Below are positions 1 to 5,691 of a stretch of DNA of 8,956 bases, one piece after another. The position numbers were made by a program, and so were the translations under genes. The number at the start of each line of letters is the position of its first letter. The stretch's first letter is position 1. The notes beneath the pieces were generated by a model. That model saw nothing but the letters and a program-made list of their open reading frames with translations. It had not been told where the DNA came from and made no database searches. This DNA is from Wenzhouxiangella sp. (lineage in GTDB: Bacteria > Pseudomonadota > Gammaproteobacteria > Xanthomonadales > Wenzhouxiangellaceae): positions 1-8,956 of the forward strand of contig SKKV01000274.1 in assembly GCA_007123575.1 (NCBI GenBank), given 5' to 3'.

Positions 1-2
1 AA

Positions 3-401
3 GTCTGGCCGGAACTGAGCAGCTCTGACCTTCGCATTCGTCTCAACATCGATTTCCACGCCAACCTGGAAGACTGTCTGGCGCGGGAAAACCGGATCGC
101 TCGCAGCGATACCGATGTCCGCACCTCGGACCTGACCGTCGGTACCTGGAACGCCATCAGCTCGCGTGGTATCGCACGCCCCAGCGGGGCCGGCTATGCC
201 CGCATTGCCCTGCGCGCCCGCGATCGCATCAGTCCCGCCCAGGCCAGCACCCCGATCATCCTGTTTGACCAGATTCGGCTGGGCTCCGAGCCCGTCTCGG
301 TGCCGGTCAACCATCCGCTGGCCCTGCTCGTCATGTTCCTGCTGATTCTTGGGTTGGGAGCACGTGCTCTAAACGGGCTTTCCCGTTCTTCAATCACTTG
401 A
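3..401 (+). CDS. C-terminal part of a secreted or surface protein, paralog of the next gene (5' end outside window)
   Basis: The frame starting at base 3 is open for 132 codons and ends at TGA 399-401. There is no start in the window, so only the C-terminal part is visible. Codons 10-95 resemble both N-terminal domains of the next gene: they share an R-(I/L)-R-(L/F)...DF/EF segment, then DCLxR(E/D)N, then a strand ending RARDR, then a hydrophobic strand with a following aspartate (ILFDQIRL here). From codon 100 the protein changes to VPVNHPLALLVMFLLILG, followed by ARAL and a short polar end. This is a single C-terminal hydrophobic helix with a basic residue after it, of the general form of IPTL-CTERM/PEP-CTERM-like tails, though the exact family motif is not matched. 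I infer a protein exported to the envelope and anchored or sorted by this tail. Function is unknown. The frame is firm, the role speculative. Confidence 0.8.
   Translation, partial: VWPELSSSDLRIRLNIDFHANLEDCLARENRIARSDTDVRTSDLTVGTWNAISSRGIARPSGAGYARIALRARDRISPAQASTPIILFDQIRLGSEPVSVPVNHPLALLVMFLLILGLGARALNGLSRSSIT
372..390 (+). other. Small hairpin in the last codons of the upstream gene
   Basis: AACGGG (372-377), loop CTTT, CCCGTT (382-387) form a perfect 6-bp stem, followed by CTT. It lies inside the last codons of the preceding gene, about 18 nt before the ribosome binding site of the next gene. It could weaken read-through or protect a 3' end, but there is no real U tract and it may be incidental. 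Confidence 0.3.
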
Positions 402-404
402 AAC

Positions 405-410
405 AAGGAG
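405..410 (+). promoter_or_regulatory. Ribosome binding site deciding the start at 419
   Basis: AAGGAG at 405-410 lies 8 nt before ATG 419. It rules out the in-frame TTG at 398, which lies upstream of the site and overlaps the previous stop codon. It also gives a clean signal peptide. Confidence 0.8.
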
Positions 411-418
411 TATCCATC

Positions 419-2353
419 ATGAAAAGAGCCTTACTTACCCTGGCAGCCGCATCGACGCTGCTGGCCGCCTCTACCTCCTTCGCCGTCCTGGTGAACCCCG
501 ACTTCGCTCCTGAGGAGGCTTTCACCGAAGACGCCGCCCCTGCGGGCTGGTTCCTTCGCGATCAGGAAGCGCGTGCCTTGATTAGCCGGGCCGGGTTCGC
601 ATTCAGCAGTGAAAACGTCTTCCGGTTTGAAGCGCTCCAGCGGGGCTTTGGCGACAACAAGCTTGAGCAATGTGTGTCAATAGAAACCGGTCAGGATTTC
701 GATTTCGGAATCTGGTTGCGGACCCCCACTCCCGACACCGAGCTTGGCCTGCGTCTCAACGTGGAGTTCTACGCCAGCGAGTCCGACTGTCTTAATCGTG
801 ACGATCGAAACGGCAACATCGGCAACGACGATTTCGATTTTGATCTGGACATACTTCCAAACGTCTGGACGCGATTTGGCTCAGACAGCTATTCGGCTGA
901 TGATTTGGAGGATGCCGGCAACATTAATTTTGCCCGGATCAGCTACCGCGTGCGTGATCGATCTGGCGAAGAAGGACAGCCGGCCGATCCCTTGACCCAA
1001 GTCTACCTGGACGGAGCCTGGGCCAATGGCAGCCCGGGTCCTGCAAACGCCAGTTTCGACGAGGTCAACTTTCCGGCAGATATCTCCTTCGAAGAGGGCT
1101 CAGGCCCTATCGGCTGGATTCTGCGCGACCTGTCTGAACGGGCGTTTCTCAGTCAGGCTGAGTTTGCCCGCTCCAACGGCACCGTATTCTGGTTTGAACA
1201 GTTGGAAAGGGGCTTTGGAGACAACAAGCTTGATCAATGCGTGCCGCTGCCGCCTGGTACCACCGAGGCGACCGTCAGCGCCTGGGTTATGACCATGGAT
1301 CCGCATCCCGATCTCAGGGTTCGCTTCGCTTCCGAGTTTTACGGCAATCAGAGTGACTGCCTGCTACGAGACAACCAAATCGGAGAGCGTTTCGATACCG
1401 ATATCCTAATCACCGAGCAGGTAGCCGACGCTGGAGAGTGGGGGCGAATTGAAAGTGACCCTGTCTTGTTCGCCGAAGACTTGCCCGAAACGCCGAGCTA
1501 TTTGAGGGTGTCGGTTCGGGCGCGTGATCGCTCCGATGACGGTGAACCCGGTGGATTGGTCATCTTTTTTGACGACATCGACACGAACCTGGTCAACCCG
1601 CAGCTCACCGGTGCCTGGTTCGATGAGCAAACCCCCGGCCAAGGTTTCAACCTGCAGCTGACTACGGTCGGTTTGTTCGGCTACTACTACGGTTACCATG
1701 CTGGCGAACAGCTTTGGCTGCAGCTAGGCATCTACGATGGCCCGATCGTGTTTGGCCAGCCCATTGATGTGCCGGTGTTCGCACCTTCTGGTGGCACCTT
1801 TGGTCAACCGGATGATCCCACCGCGCCGCCGGTCTGGGGTCGTATGGTGACCACGTTTGAATCCTGCACCAGTGCCACGGCTACCCTCACCAGCTTCGGT
1901 GGTATGAGTCAGAGCTTTGATCTGGATCTGCTGGCGACGATCGACGGCTTGCAAATCCCCGACTGCACCGATCTGGCGCCCAGCGAGGTGCCGGTCCAGC
2001 TGACCGCCGCCTGGTTTGACCCGGACACCGCCGGCCAAGGCTGGAACTTCCTGTACGCACCCAACGGCTTGTTCGGCTATTTCTATGGCTACGACGCGGC
2101 CGGCAACCCGCTGTGGCTGGCGACCGGTAACCTGCCCGTCGCTATCGGCGAGACGGTCACCCTGGACCTGTTCTACGGCCAGGGTGGTACCTTTACCGAA
2201 CCCGTTCCGCCGGCCGGCCTGGAAACCTGGGGTACCGCGGAAGTGACTTTCAGCGACTGTCGTAACGCCGAAGTCAGCATGATGGGAGTCGATGGCGACC
2301 AGACCCAGTCGATCACGGTGCTGGTACTCACCGAAGGATTGACGGACTGCTAG
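419..2353 (+). CDS. Secreted four-domain protein with two pairs of internal repeats, function unknown
   Basis: 644 residues from ATG 419, which has an AAGGAG site 8 nt upstream. Residues 1-22 are a Sec signal peptide (KR, hydrophobic core, likely cleavage after SFA). Residues 25-209 and 210-392 are two copies of a domain: VN/VNF start, GW(F/I)LRDxxxRA, RGFGDNKLxQCV, DCLxRD, then RVRDR or RARDR and a closing hydrophobic strand. They look like beta-sandwich, carbohydrate-binding-type modules, but no family is certain. Residues 396-515 and 528-644 are two copies of a second domain: LT(G/A)AWF, GQG(F/W)N, GLFGY(Y/F)YGY, LWL, GGTF, WG, and paired cysteines. I associate that domain with secreted proteins of Xanthomonad-like bacteria. 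No catalytic residues are evident. The protein probably acts outside the cytoplasm in binding or adhesion. Unlike its upstream paralog it ends at a domain boundary (TDC) without a membrane tail, so it may be released or held in the periplasm. Confidence 0.85.
   Translation: MKRALLTLAAASTLLAASTSFAVLVNPDFAPEEAFTEDAAPAGWFLRDQEARALISRAGFAFSSENVFRFEALQRGFGDNKLEQCVSIETGQDFDFGIWLRTPTPDTELGLRLNVEFYASESDCLNRDDRNGNIGNDDFDFDLDILPNVWTRFGSDSYSADDLEDAGNINFARISYRVRDRSGEEGQPADPLTQVYLDGAWANGSPGPANASFDEVNFPADISFEEGSGPIGWILRDLSERAFLSQAEFARSNGTVFWFEQLERGFGDNKLDQCVPLPPGTTEATVSAWVMTMDPHPDLRVRFASEFYGNQSDCLLRDNQIGERFDTDILITEQVADAGEWGRIESDPVLFAEDLPETPSYLRVSVRARDRSDDGEPGGLVIFFDDIDTNLVNPQLTGAWFDEQTPGQGFNLQLTTVGLFGYYYGYHAGEQLWLQLGIYDGPIVFGQPIDVPVFAPSGGTFGQPDDPTAPPVWGRMVTTFESCTSATATLTSFGGMSQSFDLDLLATIDGLQIPDCTDLAPSEVPVQLTAAWFDPDTAGQGWNFLYAPNGLFGYFYGYDAAGNPLWLATGNLPVAIGETVTLDLFYGQGGTFTEPVPPAGLETWGTAEVTFSDCRNAEVSMMGVDGDQTQSITVLVLTEGLTDC
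642..672 (+). repeat. Intragenic DNA repeat, copy 1 (partner 1209-1239)
   Basis: This 31-bp stretch encodes the RGFGDNKLEQC segment of domain 1. It matches 1209-1239 at all but two positions (GC/GA after GGGGCTTTGG, and GAG/GAT). The spacing of 567 bp equals 189 codons, the length of one domain repeat. Confidence 0.7.
1209..1239 (+). repeat. Intragenic DNA repeat, copy 2 (partner 642-672)
   Basis: This encodes the RGFGDNKLDQC segment of domain 2. It is almost identical in DNA to copy 1, while the surrounding domain has diverged much further. It marks the domain duplication and perhaps a conserved core motif. Confidence 0.7.
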
Positions 2354-2365
2354 AAGTCTATTGTC

Positions 2366-2395
2366 AAGGCGCCGGGTCGAATGGCCCGGCGCTTT
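2366..2395 (+). terminator. GC-rich terminator-like hairpin after the secreted-protein gene
   Basis: Arms 2366-2376 and 2385-2395 pair over 11 positions (AAGGCGCCGGG with CCCGGCGCTTT, including one G-U) around an 8-nt loop. It begins 12 nt after the TAG stop. The three T that close the stem are followed by GG, so the U tract is poor and termination may be incomplete. Confidence 0.6.
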
Positions 2396-2449
2396 GGTCC
2401 GGCAGCATTTGTCAGAAGCCGGGCCATGATTCATGTCAGAATTCCGGAC

Positions 2450-3355
2450 ATGAGTACCAAAACCGCTAGTCCACACATTCTGGCCCTGCCTGGCAACGAG
2501 CCGTTGACCCATGCCCTTGCCGAACTGCTGGGTGCCGAGACAGTCGAGCTCGAGCATCGACGGTTTCCAGATGGCGAGAGCTATGTTCGCCTGCATGGCG
2601 ATCCTGGCAACCGCAGCGTGATTGTTGTTGCCGCCCTGGATCGACCGGACGAGAAAATTCCGCCACTGCTGTTTGCCGCCGATGCCTTGCGCGACCTGGG
2701 TGCCAGCAGAATCGGCCTGGTCTCGCCGTATCTGCCCTACATGCGCCAGGATCAGCGCTTCAACCCTGGCGAGGCGCTGACCTCACGCACCTTTGCCCGC
2801 TGGCTGTCTGATCACTTCGACTGGCTGGTCACGGTTGACCCGCACCTGCACCGCTATGCCAGCCTGGACGAGATTTACACGCTGAAGTCCACCGTGGTTC
2901 AGGCTGCACCGGCCCTGGCCGGCTGGATTGCGCGGGAGATTGAAAACCCGGTGCTGATTGGCCCGGACGCCGAAAGCGAGCAGTGGGTCAGCGCCGTGGC
3001 CGAGCACCAGAATCTGCCCTGGCGGGTGTTGACCAAGAAGCGCCACGGCGATCGCGATGTGACCATGGAGCTACCCGATATGGCCGGCCTGGAAGATCAC
3101 CACCCGGTGCTGCTTGACGATATTCTGTCTTCCGGCGCCACCGTGGCCGAAGCGGCCCGCCACCTCACCCGGGCCGGCTTTGCCCGGCCCACCGTGGTCG
3201 TGGTGCACGGCCTGTTCGGCGACCGCGCCCGCGAGCTGCTCCGTCATGCCGGCGTCAGCCGCGTGGTTTGCACCAACTCAGTGACGGCACCGGAATCGGA
3301 CATCGGCCTGTCGACCCTGCTGGCCCCGGCCATCAAGGCTTTGGTCAGCCCGTGA
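2450..3355 (+). CDS. Ribose-phosphate diphosphokinase (PRPP synthetase) family protein, divergent
   Basis: 301 residues from ATG 2450. The family transfers pyrophosphate from ATP to ribose 5-phosphate to make PRPP in the cytosol. Visible motifs: FPDGE (39-43) and PYxxYMRQDQRF (93-104) of the ATP site, the DPH motif with the likely catalytic His132, KKR (196-198) in the flexible-loop position, and the PRPP loop LLDDILSSGAT (221-231). Length fits the family (about 290-320), but it is far from Escherichia coli Prs: the PRPP loop has SSGAT rather than DTGGT, and the sequence around His132 differs. This resembles the second, archaeal-like PRPP synthetase copies seen in some proteobacteria. A normal prs may exist elsewhere in the genome. 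No good Shine-Dalgarno precedes ATG 2450. ATG 2426 is the alternative and adds 8 residues before the conserved part. The stop overlaps the cmoA GTG by 4 nt, so the two genes are probably co-transcribed and translationally coupled. Confidence 0.87.
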   Translation: MSTKTASPHILALPGNEPLTHALAELLGAETVELEHRRFPDGESYVRLHGDPGNRSVIVVAALDRPDEKIPPLLFAADALRDLGASRIGLVSPYLPYMRQDQRFNPGEALTSRTFARWLSDHFDWLVTVDPHLHRYASLDEIYTLKSTVVQAAPALAGWIAREIENPVLIGPDAESEQWVSAVAEHQNLPWRVLTKKRHGDRDVTMELPDMAGLEDHHPVLLDDILSSGATVAEAARHLTRAGFARPTVVVVHGLFGDRARELLRHAGVSRVVCTNSVTAPESDIGLSTLLAPAIKALVSP

Positions 3356-4086
3356 CCGATCGCGACCGCCTGTTTGCCGCCGGCAACGGGCCGGCCGCGC
3401 CGTTCGAATTTTCCCGCGAGGTGGTGCGCGTTTTCCCGGACATGATCGAGCGTTCGGTGCCCGGCTATCGTTTGCTGTTGGAGCTCACCCCGCTGATGGT
3501 GGCGCGCGCCGTTCAGCTCGACAGTCGCATTTACGATCTGGGCTGTTCCCTGGGCGCGGCCACCCTGGCCGCGCGCCGCGCCGTTCAGGTCGAGGGCGTG
3601 GAGATCATCGGCGTTGATACCTCACCGGAAATGGTCGCGCGCTGCCGCCAGATCATGGCCGCGGACAACTCGCGCGTGCCGGTCGAAGTCATCGAAGGCG
3701 ATGCCTGCAACCTGCCGATCGAAAACGCCTCGGTGGTGATGATGTATTTCACCCTCCAGTTCATTGCCCGCGACCAGCGCGATGCCCTGATGGCCCGCAT
3801 TGCGAAAGGCCTGCGCCCGGGCGGCGTTTTGCTGCTTGCCGAGAAGCTCGCCTTCGAGCCGGCCGATCATCAAGACTGGCTCGACACCCACCACCACGAC
3901 TTCAAGCGTGCCCAGGGCTACTCAGACCTGGAAATTGCGCGCAAGCGCCAGGCGCTGGAAAACGTCCTCGTCCCAGAAACCCGCGCCGTCCACCACCAGC
4001 GCCTGAAAACCGCCGGCTTCAACCAGATCATCGACTGGCATCAAAGCTTCAACTTTGCCGCCATGGCGGCAATAAAAAACCGATAA
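3352..4086 (+). CDS. cmoA: Carboxy-S-adenosyl-L-methionine synthase CmoA
   Basis: 244 residues from GTG 3352 (Escherichia coli CmoA has 247). CmoA converts SAM and prephenate to carboxy-SAM, the donor used by CmoB to finish uridine-5-oxyacetate at the tRNA wobble position. The protein aligns with the E. coli enzyme almost end to end: TDRDRLF at the start, VFPDMIERSVPGY (28-39), YDLGCSLGAATL (61-72), VIEGD (113-117), IENAS...FTLQF (123-137), HHDFKRAQGYSDLEI (181-195). Ligand residues by E. coli numbering are Tyr39, Gly64-Ser66, Asp89, Asp117 and Arg199, all present. Asn90 is Thr here, and Asn132 is replaced by Tyr. GTG 3352 is chosen because homology begins there and because it overlaps the preceding TGA by 4 nt. 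An upstream in-frame ATG at 3268 would add 28 residues encoded out of frame inside the preceding gene. Its partner cmoB is about 1.6 kb downstream, beyond a divergent operon. Confidence 0.95.
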   Translation: MTDRDRLFAAGNGPAAPFEFSREVVRVFPDMIERSVPGYRLLLELTPLMVARAVQLDSRIYDLGCSLGAATLAARRAVQVEGVEIIGVDTSPEMVARCRQIMAADNSRVPVEVIEGDACNLPIENASVVMMYFTLQFIARDQRDALMARIAKGLRPGGVLLLAEKLAFEPADHQDWLDTHHHDFKRAQGYSDLEIARKRQALENVLVPETRAVHHQRLKTAGFNQIIDWHQSFNFAAMAAIKNR

Positions 4087-4157
4087 ACCACCGAAAGCAC
4101 CGAAGTCACCGAATAAAGTCCTGTTGGATTTCGGTGCTTTCGGTGTCTTCGGTGGTT
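4086..4157. terminator. Bidirectional terminator made from an inverted array of 9-bp CACCGAANN units
   Basis: The left arm (4086-4114) carries three units of CACCGAA at 9-bp spacing. The right arm (4128-4157) carries their inverted copies (TTCGGTG), with a 13-nt loop between. Outermost pairing is 10 bp (AACCACCGAA with TTCGGTGGTT), then two 7-bp blocks separated by 2-nt imperfect joints. On the + strand a T6 tract (4164-4169) follows after 6 nt. On the - strand a T6 tract (A run at 4074-4079) follows after 6 nt. This symmetry suits ends of both cmoA and the convergent slipin gene. It may belong to a dispersed intergenic repeat family. Confidence 0.75.
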
Positions 4158-4193
4158 CCTAAATTTTTTAGCTTCCCCTCTAACCAGCCTCCA

Positions 4194-5156
4194 TCAGCTC
4201 AATCCAGCACGCCCTTTCATTTCTTTGGCGAGCTCGGCCAGGGCGCCGAGGCCGGCCATGGGGGCGGAGGCTTCCATGGGCAGGAATACGCGGTCGCCTT
4301 CCTTGGCAATGTCGGGCAGGGTTTTCAGGTAATTCAGGCCAAGCAGGTAGCCGACGACGTCCTTCGGTTGCAGCTGCCCGCCGCCGGCGGTCATGATGGT
4401 GTTGATGGCGTTTTGCTCGCCCTGGGCGCGCAGGATGGCGGCCTGCTTTTCACCCTCGGCGCGTTCGATCGCCGCCTGGCGCTCGCCTTGGGCTTCCAGG
4501 ATTTCCGACTGGCGCCGGCCGTCGGCTTCGGCAATCATCGCCCGGCGGGTACGTTCGGCCACCATCTGCTTGCGCATGGCATCTTCGACTTCGCGCGGAA
4601 TGGCAATGTCCTGGACCTCGACCCGGGTGATCTTTACCCCCCACTTGTTGCCGGCCTCGTCCAGGGTTTGCTGTAGCTCGGTGTTGATGTCTTCGCGGGA
4701 CTCGAACAGCTTGTCCAGCTCCATCTTGCCGACCAGTGCGCGCAGGGTGGTGTTGGTCAGTACCTCGATCGCCATGACCAGGTTTTCAACTTGGTAAACC
4801 GCACTCTGGGGGTCAATTATCTGGTAGTAGACCGCGGTGTTGACCGACACGGTGACGTTGTCCTGGGTGATCATGGCGCGCGGTGGTACATCCATTACCG
4901 TTTCGCGCAGGTCGATCTTGCTTTCGGTGCGGTTCAGGCGCACGGCATCGCCGGTGGAATCGACGGCGAAGTACTGGCGATTGATCGGCCGAGGCTTGTC
5001 GATGAAGGGAATAATCAGATTGATGCCGGCGCCCAGGGTGCGGTTGTAGGAGCCGAGCCGCTCGACCACCACGGCCTGCGAAGTCTGGACGATGCGAACG
5101 CCGGTGGCCAGAAATACCAGAACCAGAACGACCAGTACGACAATGACTTCCAACAT
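4194..5156 (-). CDS. Slipin/stomatin-like SPFH (band 7) membrane protein, QmcA-like
   Basis: 320 residues, close to Escherichia coli QmcA (305). Residues 3-19 form one N-terminal membrane helix. Residues 21-195 are the SPFH/band 7 domain with VERLGSYNRTLGAGINLIIP (32-50 or so), DNVTVSVN and the NLVMAIEVLTNTTLRALVG segment. Residues 196-255 are an Ala/Glu/Arg/Gln-rich coiled coil with EAQGERQAAIERAEGE repeats. The C-terminal part has LPMEAS (292-297) and a Gly/Ala-rich end, as in QmcA. Such proteins oligomerise into membrane scaffolds and affect local lipid order or protease activity. The start ATG at 5156 has CTGGGAG (GGGAG at complement of 5165-5169) 8 nt upstream. It is the second gene of an operon with nfeD, separated by 25 nt, the usual SPFH-NfeD pairing. 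Between the P-F-(I/M)-D and ITQDN/ISKDN motifs it is longer than E. coli QmcA. Confidence 0.92.
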   Translation of the reverse strand: MLEVIVVLVVLVLVFLATGVRIVQTSQAVVVERLGSYNRTLGAGINLIIPFIDKPRPINRQYFAVDSTGDAVRLNRTESKIDLRETVMDVPPRAMITQDNVTVSVNTAVYYQIIDPQSAVYQVENLVMAIEVLTNTTLRALVGKMELDKLFESREDINTELQQTLDEAGNKWGVKITRVEVQDIAIPREVEDAMRKQMVAERTRRAMIAEADGRRQSEILEAQGERQAAIERAEGEKQAAILRAQGEQNAINTIMTAGGGQLQPKDVVGYLLGLNYLKTLPDIAKEGDRVFLPMEASAPMAGLGALAELAKEMKGRAGLS

Positions 5157-5181
5157 GACGAATACTCCCAGAGTTAAACCA

Positions 5182-5610
5182 TCAATCCGGTTTCCGAACT
5201 TCGGCGGTAATGCCTGAAAAGCCCGTTACCATCACTTCCTCCCCGACCTGGAAACCATCCGCTTCGGCGGTGCGTGCCGGAAAGCGGTCGCCGCGCAGCT
5301 CAATGGTCAGGGGATCGGTGCCGACAACGCGCGCGGCCTGCGGTGCCATGCCGGTCTCACCCGCGGTGCCGGCATAGCGAATCGGCGCCTTGCGCCGCCA
5401 GATGGAAACAAACAGCGGTACCAGGACAATGGCCAGGCCGGCAAACCAGGCAAGCTGCGTGGCCTGGCCCATATCCGTACCCCAGGTCAAAATCCCGACC
5501 AGAATGGCGCAAATGCCCAGCGCCACCAGCAAAAACTGGGCCGGAATTGCCAGCAGTTCGGCAATGGCCAGCAGCACGCCGGCAATGATCCAGAGCTTCC
5601 AGGCATCCAT
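5182..5610 (-). CDS. nfeD: NfeD family membrane protein, short form
   Basis: 142 residues from ATG 5610. Membrane segments lie at about 5-22, 24-44 and 52-71, with a W-R-R-K positive end facing the cytoplasm. Residues 80-139 form the C-terminal OB-fold NfeD domain (GxxGxA, TIELRGDRFPAR, VGEEVMVTGFSG). The N-terminal ClpP-like protease domain of long NfeD proteins is absent, so this is the short form, which works with a slipin rather than as a protease. The gene lies 25 nt upstream of the slipin gene on the same strand. The frame extends upstream to 5793, but those 61 residues have no membrane or family character and overlap the 5' end of cmoB, so the conserved MDAWKLW start is preferred. A GGGGA stretch lies about 12 nt before this ATG, a loose ribosome site. 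Confidence 0.9.
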   Translation of the reverse strand: MDAWKLWIIAGVLLAIAELLAIPAQFLLVALGICAILVGILTWGTDMGQATQLAWFAGLAIVLVPLFVSIWRRKAPIRYAGTAGETGMAPQAARVVGTDPLTIELRGDRFPARTAEADGFQVGEEVMVTGFSGITAEVRKPD

Positions 5611-5644
5611 GCGCGACTTGTCCCCAGCGTGGCCGTCAGCGCTG

Positions 5645-5650
5645 ATTCTA
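5645..5650 (-). promoter_or_regulatory. Candidate -10 box for the nfeD-slipin operon
   Basis: On the minus strand TAGAAT (5 of 6 to TATAAT) lies 34 nt before the nfeD ATG in the 81-nt divergent gap. I see no convincing -35 at 16-18 nt, so this is only a candidate. Confidence 0.3.
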
Positions 5651-5676
5651 CACCCGGCGGCTGACCCCTGTTGTCT

Positions 5677-5685
5677 TGCTATAGT
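5677..5685 (+). promoter_or_regulatory. Extended -10 promoter for cmoB, suggesting a leaderless transcript
   Basis: TGCTATAGT is a TGnTATAAT-type extended -10. The hexamer ends at 5685 and six bases (5686-5691) separate it from ATG 5692, so the expected start of transcription is at or next to the A of the start codon. No Shine-Dalgarno is seen and no -35 at normal spacing, which fits an extended -10 promoter with a leaderless mRNA. Confidence 0.45.
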
Positions 5686-5691
5686 TGGCCC

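Noticed and set aside
2381..2449. N-terminal extension of the PRPP-synthetase-like gene from the upstream start
   Set aside because: It would begin inside the terminator hairpin, and its Arg-rich sequence has no family match. Conserved sequence starts just after ATG 2450.
1724..2596. Long minus-strand open frame (290 codons) across the secreted-protein gene
   Set aside because: It is antisense to the repeat domains and runs into the PRPP-synthetase gene. It has no recognisable domain, while the plus strand has clear repeats, a signal peptide and a ribosome site.
3268..3351. 28-residue extension of CmoA from ATG 3268
   Set aside because: It lies out of frame inside the preceding gene. Homology to CmoA begins at GTG 3352 (TDRDRLF).
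4134..4676. Plus-strand open frame of 180 codons
   Set aside because: It is antisense to the slipin gene and starts inside the terminator repeat. Its Gly/Ala/Leu/Gln-rich translation reflects the complement of the coiled-coil coding sequence.
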